The notes under the pieces were generated by a model that did not search any database, was not told the origin of the DNA, and saw nothing but the letters and a program-made list of their open reading frames with translations. A DNA stretch of 64,000 nt from Platynereis dumerilii (taxonomy: Eukaryota > Annelida > Polychaeta > Phyllodocida > Nereididae): positions 35,226,537 through 35,290,536 of the forward strand of contig JAPTHN010000012.1 in assembly GCA_026936325.1 (NCBI GenBank). The letters run 5' to 3'. How positions within the stretch are numbered: the stretch's first letter is position 1; every line of letters starts with the position of its first letter. The position numbers and the translations under genes were made by a program. Shown one piece after another: positions 11,935-24,994 of the stretch.

Positions 11935-12150
11935 GACAGGGCAAAAAGCTGTCAGACATTGGGGATGGATGGATGATTGGGGCTTTATGTCCTGTATTTA
12001 TGCACTTGGTGGGCTAATTAGGACAGGAGGAGGACACGTCAATGAGGCAAAGGATGATTGAAACAGCTGTCCAACAAAGGCCCAGGTGACCCGGCAAGAG
12101 CTGGATTCGAACCCTCTACTAACCCTCCCCCTCAGACATTGGAGAACAAC
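11935..12150 (-). mobile_element. tRNA-derived SINE (family S2)
   Basis: The reverse complement carries GGTTCGAATCCAGCTCTTGC (B box) followed by a body with CATCCTTTGCCTCATTG and ACATAAAGCCCCAATCATCC. It matches 27900-28110 in the other orientation. Confidence 0.7.
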
Positions 12151-12159
12151 ACACAACTT

Positions 12160-13220
12160 GAAAGGGCATGTCAATGCAGGACTGAAGGAACATAACCATA
12201 AAGTGTTCTGTTTGTGCATTTTCAATGGAGGAGGATCTATGATGCAAAAAGAGATGACAAACAGACTATCATCAAAAATTATTCTGTACATTTTCAAACC
12301 CAAGAAATTGAAGCACACAATGTCCTTGTAAGTAAAGAAAATATATTTTTCAGATTGGATAGCCAACAGACAGTGACTATATAAGCTTCCTTAAGATGGG
12401 AATCTTAAGGAAATAGCCTCAGCCTCCAGGAAAAAATGTATAATATTATGTGGCATGCTCTCTCAAAAGACGATCAAAGACAAATTACCGGTTGTCTTTG
12501 GGCAATTCACTGAAGTGATAAAAAACTCTAATGAAATTGCAACGTGTCTAAAACAAATTCGACTAAAAAATGGAGTTGACAAGCGCGGGTCGAAGTATGC
12601 CTAGAGGTATATGAGTGTCCTTGACGTGCTTCTTGTGTGGTTGTGTTCACTTTAGCTAATGAAATGTGGATTTATCTTTTATGAATTAAAGTGTTTCACC
12701 ATGCAGTAATTGGCATAGCTTGCTTTTTGGAACCATCATCCCAAGTCATACCATGACAAAATGGCCCATAACCTTTGCTAATTCATGAATACTTAATTAA
12801 CTGACCCAGGTTTGGCTCAGCCAATCAGGGACTGCACATCACAGTTTGAAATTGTTGCTTCTGTTTCACACAGTTACAAATGGAGAAATTGTGTATTGTT
12901 GAAAGGTGTTATCACAGTTCCGAAAATTCCATTGAATTATGTATTTTCACAGTTCAGAAATGAAATTGTTTGAAAGTTTGCTTGTTTTACACTGTTTTTC
13001 TTAGTTGTCAGTAATCCTCTAAGTGTCCATAATCGGACTAAATCTGCCTGCAAAATTCTTATGACCTAAATAAGCAGCCAATCACAGAAGAGGTTGGAAA
13101 TAGCAGAAAGCCCTGTCCATTTTAGCAGGGCTTGCGTGGGGAGGATGTTTGGAACTGACTGATAGCTTAACCTGTTCACTGGCAGACCATTTGGTCTTGG
13201 GCTTAATTATTTCATTGGTT
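12160..13220. other. No feature recognised
   Basis: AT-rich with short frames only; no repeat matched inside the window. Confidence 0.4.
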
Positions 13221-13224
13221 ATTA

Positions 13225-13292
13225 GCCTACCAAGTGTATCAATGCAGGACGTAAAGCCCCAGTCATCCATCAGTCCATACGATAACATTGTA
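13225..13292 (+). mobile_element. SINE S2 body fragment
   Basis: ATTAGCCTACCAAGTGTATC and GACGTAAAGCCCCAGTCATCC match the 3' body of S2 at 11935-12150 and 27900-28110. Confidence 0.5.
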
Positions 13293-13299
13293 TGTTATG

Positions 13300-13766
13300 C
13301 CTTGCAATGCAGGCCTTTCCAAAACATTTCCATTAATCTGATCAAGATTGAATTATAAAATTGTTGGATGACATTCTGAGTTAACTTTGTGAGTTGTTCT
13401 GTGGCTACTTTGGCTGATGGATGTTTCTCTTTGCGTCCGTTTGTTCTGTGTTCGTCCTGTGTTTGTGACTGTTTGCTGAAGAGGTCCTCCCTTGTTTGTT
13501 CTCCCATTTAGTAATCAACATCCAAAACATCGGTCTCCTCCACACGGTTGAATTCTTGGTAGTAGAACTGAACTGAATCGATCTATTTCCACCACATATT
13601 CTTTTATTTTTAAACACAGAATTTCTGTTACTATTAATGTGCAACGTGTCAATGATACCACAAAAGGTCACAATCAATATTTTTAAAGAAAGAAAGCTGC
13701 AGAATGACGGCCTACTTTGTTAATATAATTCCAAAATAATTCCCAAAAAAATGAGTGTAACAATAA
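13300..13766. other. No feature recognised
   Basis: Overlapping short frames without motifs. Confidence 0.35.
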
Positions 13767-14583
13767 TGCCTAGATCACACGGAGACGTAACAGAGGGTTC
13801 TTGTCGCGGCGCTTCTTTCTTTTCCAGGAAAGTGGGAGGTTCTTAAGCAAGATTCAACAATTCGGCGACGATATTTTCGTCGAAGGCGCATCTTAAACTT
13901 CCTCGCCAAAAGTTCCTACAAGTCACGTGACCTTATGGTGAGGCAAGGACTTGCTTCACGAAAGATTCAACCTGTTGAATCTTTACGAAGGAAGAAGCCA
14001 CGATGCAAAATACCTGAAAGACCCCCAAAATGATTGGGCGAAGTTAGAGACAGCTTGGGCGAAGTTAGAGGCAGGTTGGGCGAAGCTAGAGAGTGCTTGG
14101 GCGAGGCTACTTATCATTGAGTCAATGGAACTTCGGCGAAAAAAGAGAACAACTCGCCGACGCAAACAGGCTGTTGAAACGCCGAAACAGCTACTTGCTT
14201 CACCGTAACAGGTATTTGCTTGGGCGTAATTGAAGATTAGGACGAAGTAAGAGGATGCTAGGGCGAAGCAAGAGCTTGCTAGGGCGAAGAAAGAGACTCC
14301 TTGGGCGAATCTAGTTTAACATTGAGTCAATGGAACTGCGCCGAGGCTCCTGACAACTCGCCGACACAAGTCTCTTCTTGCCTCGTCCGTAATTACGAGC
14401 GATTCGGCGTAGAAAACGAGTGCCTCGTCGTCCTAGGATCAATCTACGACGATGAATAACCTTTAATTGATTATATAATTGTCCAAAAATGGCTTGAAAC
14501 GCCGAAAGTTGGCGAAACTGAAGTTCCTGGCACCTCTACAACTTCGCCGTCACTTAACCACTCTCGTGAGACACTAGCATAAG
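13767..14583. mobile_element. Possible TIR element with GGGCGAAG-type tandem words
   Basis: Imperfect inverted ends (ATGCCTAGATCACACGGAGA versus the inverse of TCTCGTGAGACACTAGCAT). The interior repeats GCTTGGGCGAAGTTAGAG about every 20 bp at 14034-14104 and again near 14260-14310, with inverted TTCGGCG words. More G/C-rich than the flanks. Confidence 0.5.
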
Positions 14584-15189
14584 TATACTGTCGGTACAAC
14601 ATGGTCTGTCATATGTAACTCCTAGTGTGCCCTCAACATGACAATATTCATGAATTAAATATATTGATTGATAAGTCTGAGCCATATTGCCTGCCAATTG
14701 ATGCGCATTGAGGATTGTGAAGTATAAGCCAATATAGGCCTACATATAGCAACACATACATAAGGAATTATCAAATATTGCGTATTTCAATTTTTCCATC
14801 AATGGCTTGTTCCAGTACACTGGTTACATTCCATTTTACAGGTCTTGGTCTTATCTAATTATGAAGTCGCACCCACAGCAACTTACATTCTATACTAATG
14901 GTAGGTATCCTCTTCTACTGTCTAATCTGGAAATCTTGCAAAACAGTATATCCCTCCTTCCGTCAGTTCCAAGAGGCTTTGTCAGTAAGAACGCTTGAAA
15001 TAAAACCCTGTTGTACCACTCTATGGGCTTTACTGTAAAATAAATTTAAAAACAATCAAACTACGACTTCTATTAAAAATGCATGAAATGAGCATAAACA
15101 CTCCATGTGAAACATGTAAAGAACAAGAAGAAGGATTCGTTTGTCTGAACAAATGCCATTGAATTCATTATGCTGTTGTAGAATACAAA
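14584..15189. other. No feature recognised
   Basis: AT-rich sequence with no matched repeat. Confidence 0.35.
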
Positions 15190-15360
15190 CGTGTCGAAGA
15201 AGGCAGGGGCATATATAGATCTGGAAATGGCCTTTGAGGGGGCATAACATGGGGGTGAATTCGGAGACAATTTGCGGCTTTCCCTGTCTTTCCCGTGTTA
15301 GTTTTGGGCCAGGCGAGGGGGGACATGGCGAACCCCCCAGCCTGCATACGCCACTGGAAG
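15190..15360. repeat. Dispersed G-rich repeat end
   Basis: GGGGGGACATGGCGAACCCC followed by CAGCCTGCATACGCCACTGG has the look of a repeat end ending in ACGCCACT, a word also at the right end of 47047-47235. Confidence 0.4.
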
Positions 15361-15414
15361 TAGGTCAACACACATCAATATCTAGTGATTTATAGTATGA
15401 CAGTTTGATGTGCT

Positions 15415-15620
15415 ATCAGATCTTACCCCCATTCTTCATCTCCTGCAATTATTGCGCCATAAGGAACAGGACGTAGATCATAGAAAAACGTCAGTCACAT
15501 GACCCTAATGGCAATAAGATAGCAATCTACATATGGCTGAAAGGCAATAGCTGTCAGTCCCAGCTCAGTTGAAGTATGTTCACATCCACAACAACTGACT
15601 TCAGCTGATTGGAAGCAAAT
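15415..15620 (+). repeat. Dispersed repeat R2 fragment
   Basis: CAATTATTGCGCCATAAGG and CACATGACCCTAATGGCAAT match the forward R2 copies. A reverse fragment follows at 15775-15880, so the two bracket about 150 bp. Confidence 0.5.
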
Positions 15621-15774
15621 ATCACTTATACTACAATGTAGCAGTAAAATTAACAATCATGTACTACAATTAGCTCGAGGGCATTTTGATCTTACCGCAA
15701 GTTATTCTCAACACCAGCCAAAACTTAACATCCAGTAGCTGGCAGTTGATGCTGTAAGTCATGATAATATCTAT

Positions 15775-15880
15775 CATATCACAATTAGGGTCATGTGAAC
15801 GATGTTTCCTTGAGATCCATTGTGGTTCCTGAAGATGCTATTATTGAGGCCAATGAGCTTTGAATGTGAACCAAATTGAT
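15775..15880 (-). repeat. Dispersed repeat R2 fragment, reverse
   Basis: AATTAGGGTCATGTGAACGA and TGAAGATGCTATTATTGAGG are the reverse of the CACATGACCCTAAT and CCAATTATTGCATCATC blocks. Confidence 0.5.
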
Positions 15881-16589
15881 ATAGAAAACAAGGGGAATAA
15901 TCTTGTGTGGGAGCAATACTATTATGTGCATGAAATATTTTTTACAAATTTGTTTTGATTCTTTCGGATATAAAGGAAGAATATGTAGCGACACTCCCGT
16001 CTTCAGGAAGCTCCTTCACGTGATCACCATCCAATCTTCGCTCCCTTCTATTGATTTACTTTTTTTAACTTTCATTATCTTGTTATCTTATTATTAACAC
16101 TGTAAGATTATCATGTTGTTATCCTTATGTAAATTGCTGTTTTGTTTTTTGATCATGTGAAAATAAACAAGTTCTGAGTTCTGGGTTCGAAAGAAGTGCG
16201 AATGTACAAAAAAAATTATATGCATTTTCTCCATTAGGTGTGCCAACGCCCTTTAGGGAAATTTTAACCAGCCAAAATCAATAGAATCCATACGATATGT
16301 ATATACTGTTAACAAGGAAGCTTTTACCTTTTTGTATATTATTTATACACAACAATCCAATCACAGTGCTTTTACACCCACGCATTGTTCATAACATTGT
16401 GATGGCATGCCAGGCATTTTCAGTACTACTTAGCAGCAAGTAAGCTGGTAGCCACATAAGTGCTGGGAAAACCTTTCGTCATATAGAGAATAATATTATG
16501 AAGGCACTGCAGAAATGATGAAATATTAATATGCTGAAAGACATACATACATCTCTCGAGAAAAGGGATTGTTGTCTCATTAATGATTA
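15881..16589. other. No feature recognised
   Basis: AT-rich, short frames only. Confidence 0.35.
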
Positions 16590-18758
16590 GGGACAGTTCC
16601 GAATTTATGACTTGGGGGTGGGAGTTTTGGCCGAGGGGGTACTAACTTTTTACACATGTTTCAAGGACCCAGGGGGTATTAATTTTTGACAGCTTCTCCA
16701 AGGGGGGTAAGAAATTTTAACAAAGAATTGGTATGCGTGGCCGTGTAGGACTGTATATATACAGTACAACCCAATAAATTTTCCGAAATCCCATGCCCTC
16801 AGGAAGATGCCCTCACTTCCAACCACTCACATCTATGCTGAGGCACTCACTTGCTCTCACTTCCATGCCCTTCTGGGGAAACACCCTACACTCCTGTCCT
16901 CTGGTGCTAATTAAACACAGCAACAGTGGGAACAGTTGAATGTAATATTGTTCAATGTCTTGCAATGATGTTGGTACATTAGTTCCTCCTCTAAAGTCAA
17001 TTAAATGTAACATTATGTCATAATAATTAAACTAATGAAGCTAATCATAAAAGGCAGTTTTAAATATTTTTCATTTATTTAACCAATTTAGTGACATTTT
17101 TACTGCATGCACCCAAGTTATATATATGGCATTAATGAAATATATTTAAATTCATACATTTGTCATTAATTGGGTATGCTGCAAATGTTGTTAGAATATA
17201 ATATAACGAGGATTGTTTTAATTTGGATCATCTATATTACCTTTTTAGAATTCAGTTTGAGAATTAGTGTAATTCAGGTAAAATAACCCAGTTCTATTTT
17301 TGTAAGACAATGTGAGTCAAACACATAACAAGCTTTGGACTTGGCCAAAATCATGGAATATCTATGACTTGTGTTGTCATCTATATAACTACAATGACTT
17401 TTTTCCATTATATCAAGTTTTAAATAAATTATTCATTCAGTAAAAATACATTTAATCATATTTGAAGCAACTCAAGGAAACACCATTTTGTTTTTGATTT
17501 GACCACAAATCCGCCATTTGCTTCTTTCACACCTTTCAGCGCAAATCAAAACATCATGATTTACAGGCAAATACTGGCCTAATCGTTAAAGATAGAGCAT
17601 TTTTACCATCGTATTTGGAATCTTCTAAATGATATATCAACGTTTTTAAATTATGTTTCTAGCCGTACTTTAACCATAACTAGAACGGTTTCCGTTTTAA
17701 CTTTTTTCTTGTTAAATCGACGCTTCTACGGAAATCGGAACACAATATTTACTTATATTGACCTTATTATCCAAGATACAGTATTTGAACCTCGGCCATT
17801 GTATGCAGCTGATGCAAAAGTATATACATACGTTTTTAAATTATGTTTCTAACTCAATTTTAACCATAACTAGAGCCGTTTCCGTTTTAACCATTTTTTT
17901 TGTTAAATTGACACATTTACGGAAATTGGAATATAATATAGTGTACGTGCTCACCCTGCTTTATCTTAATTCTAACAGGTGTGATTTTAATTATAATACT
18001 ATGTTATAATTCCATCTAACGAAAAATGTTCTCAGCTGAACGAAATAACCATCTCTATACTTGCAATAAATTCATATTGTATTTAATGTTTTCCTTAATC
18101 TGCCATGCCAAGCTTTGATATGTGTTTTAACGAATTCTTGGCATTAAGAAAAATATATTTAAATAAAATAAAACCTTATTACCTTAAAGATTGCATCCTA
18201 TAAAACTATACACTTAGTTCAGTTATAAAATATTTTTTGGCAATTTGTAGCCTACAAATTACATTGAATGCATGATTATTTTCGTTCAAAATATCATGTT
18301 GGCTTTACAGAGGTTAAATTAGTGAAAATGGCATGAATCGCAATTAACCAAATTGCCATTTCAGAATCACTCATAACTAGGATGACAATTTAATGTGTTT
18401 GATAAAACTGTTGAATCAGGTAATTGCAACACATTGCAATAGACGGAGACACCAGTCAGTTGGAAGGAGATTTGTTTGCTTAGGAGTGCAAAAGCATGCA
18501 AACGAGTGCAAAGTAGGGGATGTGCTTGGGTGTCTAGAGGTGTGCAAATGAGGGCATCAGCTCGGAAAATTTATTGGGTTGTACTGTATATATATGTGTG
18601 TATTGCTTTGTGTGTCGAGGGGGGGTACTAAAAATACGCATGAAACCTAAGGGTGGGGTACTAAAAACCCGCATGAAACTCAATTGGAGGTATCAATTTT
18701 TGACGGGAAGTTCCAGCAAAACTCCCATCCCCCCCAGTCAAATATTCTGAATGGCCCC
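16590..18758. mobile_element. Harbinger-like MITE (family H1) split by a later insertion
   Basis: The ends match the MITE at 4723-5123 (GGGACAGTTCCGAATTTATG on the left, TTCTGAATGGCCCC on the right), with TTA at 16587-16589 and TCA (one change from TTA) at 18759-18761. The two halves, about 170 bp each, are separated by the element at 16762-18586. Confidence 0.8.
16762..18586. mobile_element. Tc1/mariner-like non-autonomous element nested in the MITE
   Basis: TIRs CAGTACAACCCAATAAATTT and its inverse, flanked by TA on both sides inside a TATATA tract. An internal block (GTTTTTAAATTATGTTTCTA) occurs twice, at about 17641 and 17834. No transposase frame was recognised. Relatives: 42181-42539 (short) and a single end at about 26559-26577. 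Confidence 0.75.
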
Positions 18759-18764
18759 TCAGGA

Positions 18765-20860
18765 CAATTCCAGTAAAGTTCTAGGTTTTTCTGGCAAGAA
18801 TGGCAATGGTTAGCATACAAAAAATGAACCACTTCACAATGTCATAAAACGCAAAACGCCACCACTTATTAGTTCCAGGAATCTATTAATGGCACCAGAA
18901 GAGGTTTAGAAATATATTAATTAATGTAGCTTCTGACTGACCCTTCGTGTCCTGTGGTGGGTGATTAGCCAGATGAAGCTTCCTAGGTTCTGATGAACAG
19001 CTTCTTAAGGAAGTTCGAATTGGCCTAAGTCAAGCTAAGGGTTAATCTTCTCAATTCTAGAAAGGCTGGGAGTCTTTTGTAGACCTCAGGACAAAGCCTT
19101 AAGAGAGAACTTGCTGGTAATTTGTAAGGTCAGTGATTTGCTCTGGTGGGCCTTTTCATTTACTTTTTATGGAGATAAAAGAAACTGCACCCTACAGCCT
19201 ACACTTCACAAATTAACGTAGTAAACGTAAGCCTACTCTGAGCTTTGATTCACTAGCAACAGATTATCAAAATAAATGTGGAAACCAATATCTTCAATCA
19301 TCACTCTTATTTGACTGTACGAGATAAATAGCAGTGTTATCTTTAGAGACCCAGCAGATCACTTCTTAAACCTGGTTAATATTAGTAATCATTTATACAC
19401 AAAAACAGAGTTCTTAAAACTTGGTAAAGCACTGTTGGTCAATGTAGATATCTAGCTTATGTGAAATAAGAGTTAACAGTTCTACAATGTTTCCTTGTGT
19501 CAACATACTGTATTGTATGCAGGAAATATTGTATGCAGATTTGAGATAGTGTATAAAAAATGTTCCACTCCTCAGACAGAGGTGTGGGTTTCTACCAAGA
19601 GTTAATCCCCCATGTTATAGAAAACTTTGAAAAGGCCTCAAGACCGGAAACACCAATGGGGTAACACTAACACAAGAAAATGTTATTAGGGGTAATTAGG
19701 GGGAAAGGTGGGGGGGGGGATTTGGGGAAAGTAGAAGGTTATGTGGCGGGTAAGCCGGGGCAAGTTGGGGTAAGCAGGAGAAAGCGGCGGCAAGTGAGGA
19801 AAATGGGGGTAAGCAGGAGGCAAAAAGGGGCTAGAATTGGTGGTATTTGATATTACGGGAATAACAAAAGGGAGCTCCTAGCAGGGGCTGTTTCTGTCAT
19901 GAGGCCTTAGAAAGTGCTACCACTTATATGTTTCAGGCATTTACTAATGATTCCTGATTAGGTTTTCACAGAACTTCTAACTGACCCTTCGTGATCAAAG
20001 GTTAGCCAGATGAAGCTTTTCGAGTTTCAGATAGTACGACTTCTAAGGAAATTCTGTTGGGTCTCCGTCAGGCTGAGGGGTTAAGCTGCTCAATTCTTTA
20101 AAGGTCAGGAGTCTTTGGTTTACCTAGCACAAAGCTTTCAACGAGAACCTGGAAGCAGTATTAAGGTCAACGAAGACATTTCTTGCTTTGCTGGGCCTTT
20201 TCATTTACTTTGTAGAGACAAAGGTCACTGTATTCCCTACAATTCACAAATATAGCATATGTTGACAATTGATTCATTTGAAACAGAAAATTAACAAAAA
20301 TGTGGAAATGCAAATACTTTGTAATCAAAATTCCCCATTTTGACTGTAAGAGATGAACAACAGTCTTATCTTTAGATACCAAACAGATTGCTTTATAAAA
20401 AGTTGTTTACTTACTATTGATCATAAACAAAAATGTTGATGGTAAAATACTTTCATCTTCAATAACCAGAGAGATAGGTGATATGTCATATACGAGTATT
20501 TGAGGTATTTGTTTGGCTTATGACAGTTTGAAGGACCTTTCAATTGGCTGTGGAATACCTATGTCATGCAAAAGCATATGGCCTATGTACACAGTGTGTC
20601 TCATCCAATAGTATTCACTAATTTTTGTATGCATCAAATGGAAGGCAAACCAATAATTTTGACATCGACTGTAAGGAAGTTCGGATTGGCCTCAACCAGA
20701 CTAAGTGTACTTAAGCCGCTCAATTCTAGAAAGGTCAAGTGTCTTTTGTAGACCTCAGCCAAAAGCTTCAAAGGAGAACCTACAGGCAGTATTAAGGTCA
20801 ATGAAGACTTTTCTGGCTGTGGTGAGCCTTTAATTTACTTTGTAGAGATAGGTCACTATG
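18765..20860 (+). repeat. Dispersed repeat R1, block H: two and a half tandem copies
   Basis: The word TTAGCCAGATGAAGCTT begins near 18968 and 19992, and a third partial copy spans about 20660-20850. Shared order: AAGGAAGTTCGAATTGGCCT, GCTCAATTCTAGAAAGG, GTCTTTTGTAGACCTCAG, CTTTTCATTTACTTT. Also at 39840-40250 (+) and 62900-63150 (-). No coding sense found. Confidence 0.7.
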
Positions 20861-21149
20861 TGGCCTTACTCTTCTCAAGTATATTTTGTGGATTAATTAA
20901 TTTTCAACAAAGAAACCCAATGTAATTATGTAGGGTAGTATTCATGACCTATTTCGAAGTAAAGATCACACCATGCCCTGATTAAGAAGAAGTCCAATTT
21001 AATTTTTGTTTTTGTTGCTTTCATGGCAGGGAATTCCTAAAGAGCGTCTGAATTTACTGTCTTTTGTGTAAATGGAGTATTTCAGCAAAGGAAATGGGGG
21101 GGGGGGGGCGGGAGCTTGTATGTATGTAATATTTATTTTAAATCGCATA

Positions 21150-21370
21150 GAGCTTGGCGAACCTATGCAATTTTTAGGAGGATGCTGGTCGAATGACCTT
21201 ACAGTGTCATTAGGGAGCAATTCAATTACTGGAGACTTAGCTATGCTTTCTCTAGATGGCAATCAGGGCATCAACATGTGGTCGTGTACATGTATGTCTT
21301 AACCTTAGAAGGCTGGAGGAAGGCTGTGACACGGTGTCTCTAATTTTTATGACCACTTACAATAATAGGC
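21150..21370 (+). repeat. Repeat R1, block b, copy 1
   Basis: GGGAGCAATTCAATTACTGG, GGCAATCAGGGCATCAACAT and GGCTGGAGGAAGGCT match 25000-25230, 41345-41530 and, reversed, 61445-61585. Confidence 0.65.
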
Positions 21371-21469
21371 CATCGGTAAATTTATTTTGACATTCCGATA
21401 CATAATTATTACTACAAGAAATTTTAAAAGGAACAGACGATATTTCTAACTGAACCACATTTAAGCTAA

Positions 21470-22305
21470 GTAAAGGTCCAAGGAACATGAGCGATCATTA
21501 ATCATTGCTTCAAAGACACAATCTCACTGCCAGCAACACAAATTACTTAGTTACTTTGTTAATGCTATACAAATCAATCTATTTCAAAACAAGGGATATT
21601 TCCAATAAGTGTTTTGGGAATACGTCTCAGTCTAGAATCTATAATTTTCAAAATCCCCTAGAATAGCTGATAATTTTGCATTCAAGTAAATAATAGGTCT
21701 ACAGTTATCTACATGGTAATGTTGCAATTTTCAAGCTAGCTCAAATACAACCATAGATTGAACCATTTTGGTCAATGAATTCCAGATCGTTCAATCAATC
21801 ATCAATCACAGATACATCAGTTACTTGACCCTGCACATGACCTGTTGAAAGGATACCAGAAGCACCCAGACAAAGCTTTACACAACTTGTCAGGAGTGAT
21901 TGGCAGAAGAAGGTAAAGAGCATCACCCAAAGGCAAATTGTGACTTCTCATGACAGATGGCAGTTCACAGATGGGGGATTGAGTGGGGATCCTTACCACG
22001 TCCACTGTAACTCTTGCTAAGGATAAAACTTCACACTGTTGACAATCTGCTCCTTTTCTGTAATTATTCACAACGTTTACTTCATGTATTTATGCACTGA
22101 ACTGACCTGTGACAGGCAGTGATCACGGTATAAAGGCTAGACTAAATCTTGGCACTCAACACCGGATATAAAAGCTACAGGAGATGTAGGCCAAGTGTAT
22201 CTCATTGAGGTAGATTTTGGCTGCTCACAACAGTTCATATCACCCAGGCATGAAGGTTTATACCTGAGCCCTAAAGAGGTAAAAGTGCCTTTTTGTTTGC
22301 ACAAT
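21470..22305 (+). repeat. Repeat R1, blocks c-d-e, copy 1
   Basis: Ordered words: GAACATGAGCGATCATTAAT (c), TTGACCCTGCACATGACCTG and GGCAGAAGAAGGTAAAGAGC (d), AGGCAGTGATCACGGTATAA and GATGTAGGCCAAGTG (e). The order c-d-e recurs at 25560-27160. Confidence 0.7.
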
Positions 22306-22382
22306 TTTGCACAAAAGTGACCCTAAAAGTCGCTGTCAACCAAGAGGCATCAAAGATTTTATTTAAAAATTTCACTGATTAG

Positions 22383-23858
22383 CCAAACCTAAGGAAGGAA
22401 GGAAGAAGATATTTATTAGACCCAAATATGAAATACAATTGCATAATTCAAATTAATTTAACATGGATCATGGTAACAGAACTAAGTTCAAAGAAAGAAC
22501 GCTAACATTCTGCTACCATTTAAAACAATTCAAATACATTCATTTTATAATTTACATGGTAATAGCGAGAGCAACACAGTGTTAGTAATAAATCCGTGGT
22601 TACAAGGGTATGGAAGGAGAAAGAAAAAGAGAGAAAGAGAGAAAAATAATAATAATAGTAATAAGAAAAAAAAATTCAGAAAAGCACAGGTCTAAGCTGA
22701 CAAAGTATAAACCATGAGTATTAAGTATTTACATAATGCCTATATGATTTTAGACAAATATGTCATGACAGTAGTGTCAAAGCGAGTTATGTACAGATGT
22801 AAATGAAATTCCAATAAGATGAAGTTTTAATTAATTGACTATAAATAGGCCTACTCTGTTCAATATGTTAGTAATATTATCTATTACAAACATAACAACT
22901 TTCTAATTGACAATTTTCATTGTAATTTCCAATGAAATACTATTTTACATAAAGGGAATAGCCTTTAAAAGAATGAGTTGCTACTTTTGATAGTATACAA
23001 TTATCACTTTCATTTAATAGTTTTGGCAGATGATGTCGAAGGTTACATGCAGCAAGGTATGATAGATTCTTGGAATCATACATTTCTGGTTACGAGTAAA
23101 ATGTTCATGAGTATCTTGCTGTCTAATAATATTAAAAGTTTTACTAAAATATATGGGGGTGTCACTATTGACTAATTTGTAGCAGAAGTTAAGAACCTTT
23201 CTTTTGAACATGTCTTCCAAGCTCAGTAGGTGAACTTTTTTTAATATAGGTTCTTAATGTGTGTTATATTTACTAAGAGAAACATTTCGAACAGCCTTTT
23301 TCTGTAGCTTACTTAAACGCTTTGATTCAAATCCCCAACATAATAATCCATAGTTCAGATGTGAACATATTAGGGAGTCATACATAGTTTCAAATAGATT
23401 TTTGGTCAGTAATATTTCAGTCTACTTAGTATACATACAGCTTTAGTTATTTTTTTTGCTTTGCTGTCAGTGTGGTGTCTCCAGTTAAGTTTTTTGTCTA
23501 AAATAATACCAAGGAAACTAAATCTGTCTACTTATTCAATAGGACATTCATACATTTTCAAATTTGGTCTAGAATGATATCGGTTAGATTTTTTGAAAAT
23601 CATGCACTTAGTTTTGGATACATTCAAAGAGAGTCTATTGAGATTCAACCATTTACAGACTGATTCCAGTTCGGAGTTTAAGATTTGTTCAGAAGGGCCA
23701 TTATCGGAGTTAAGGGAGACAAATAAGGTTGTATCATCTGCATATGTCACAAAATGAAATAAATTACTGGATTTTGGAATATCATTAATATAGATAATAA
23801 AGAGAAGGGGTCCAAGAACAGAGCCTTGCATAATTTGTAGCATGAAAAGCATCTGTAT
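22383..23858 (-). mobile_element. Non-LTR retrotransposon (LINE) 3' portion
   Basis: On the - strand a reverse-transcriptase fragment reads QGSVLGPLLFIIYINDIP and YADDTTLF (about 23835-23725), then NLNRLSLNVSKTKCM, and further down LQKKAVRNVSLSKYNTH in another frame. This is the C-terminal layout of CR1/L2/Rex1-type LINEs. The 3' end is a TTCC repeat at about 22390. Truncated at the 5' end and broken by stops and frameshifts. It sits inside R1, between blocks e and f. Confidence 0.8.
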
Positions 23859-24090
23859 ATTCCCATTCACTATTGTTATATGAAATGATAGAATGCAAAA
23901 AGAATGGAGTAATTCTTGATATGCCACAATATATGGATGTTTACACGGTACTCTTACGCCTACGCATGACCCATGACATATTGCACTAATGGCCTGTCAG
24001 TCTGAAGTTTAAGCTGGTGGATGCATTGCGAGGCAGGACTACTAAGGCATATATGAAAGTGGCTGATGGTGTAGTGAAAAATTGGTCTAT
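23859..24090 (+). repeat. Repeat R1, block f, copy 1
   Basis: TTGTTATATGAAATGATAGA, TTACGCCTACGCATGACCCA and AATGGCCTGTCAGTCTG recur at 27445-27690, 38840-38990 and 45510-45750. Confidence 0.75.
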
Positions 24091-24099
24091 TTTGTTTTG

Positions 24100-24990
24100 A
24101 CCGTGCCAACGCGCATAAAAATACAGAATCAGCCAAGGAATTATTTTTATACTAAATTATAGTATAATGTCATTGACAGCGCTTTTATAAATTTTTCTGT
24201 GTATTAATCAAGATTGGTTTGATTGATAATTGTACAACTTTAATACGTTTTTGCCTTAATTAGCTCGTGACTCAGTAGGAGAAGGGGGTTTGTCTAGAGC
24301 TAGGAAGCATGCTAGGCATGCTTTTTGATTATCGACTCTTGCGATTTGGCAGTGGTGGTGAAAAAAGTTTTCTATGATTTTGAAAATTTTCTGAAACATA
24401 GACCTTTCATTGGTCATCAGATTGTTGGTTGTCCTGTGATCGAAATTTAGGCTGTACATGTATTATTGACATGATAATTTAAAATGGTGCTTGATTTGAA
24501 AAGGTGGAATGTCTGTTGTTAACTTATTCTAATAGCTCTTGATATATAAGAAGTGGAATGACATTCACCAATAACTATTCAAGTGAAAACATTTTTGAAG
24601 ACATTTTTGGGATTACTATGTTTAGATAAAGCACTTATTAAGGGTGCTTGTTCATGCCTCTATGTTTCAAAAAAGATTATTTAAAGAAAAAAAAACAGAC
24701 GTGTGCTAGTCCGTCCAAACTAATTGTGCAAAATCTGGCAAAGGCTTTTTTTTGTCATTTCTTTGACTAGATTGTTAAAATTAATTCACAATGGACAACT
24801 TCGACGGCTCTTTTAGAGAAAAATTTTCCTCACTCCACGTAAATTTTTTATGTGAACAAAAGATAATGTTGCTTTTGTCTCTTTCAAACAAACCTTTTAG
24901 AATTTATATTCTTGATTTGTGCAGCTAATATTTTGAAATTTGGTACTAATTTTCTTCTGCACCTGTTGACCTAGATGGTCATTAGTTGCT
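24100..24990. other. Diverged R1 sequence and unassigned DNA
   Basis: 24130-24310 resembles 27725-27930, ending in a degenerate SINE S2 head (GGGGGTTTGTCTAG). The rest is AT-rich with no match seen. Confidence 0.4.
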
Positions 24991-24994
24991 TTGG

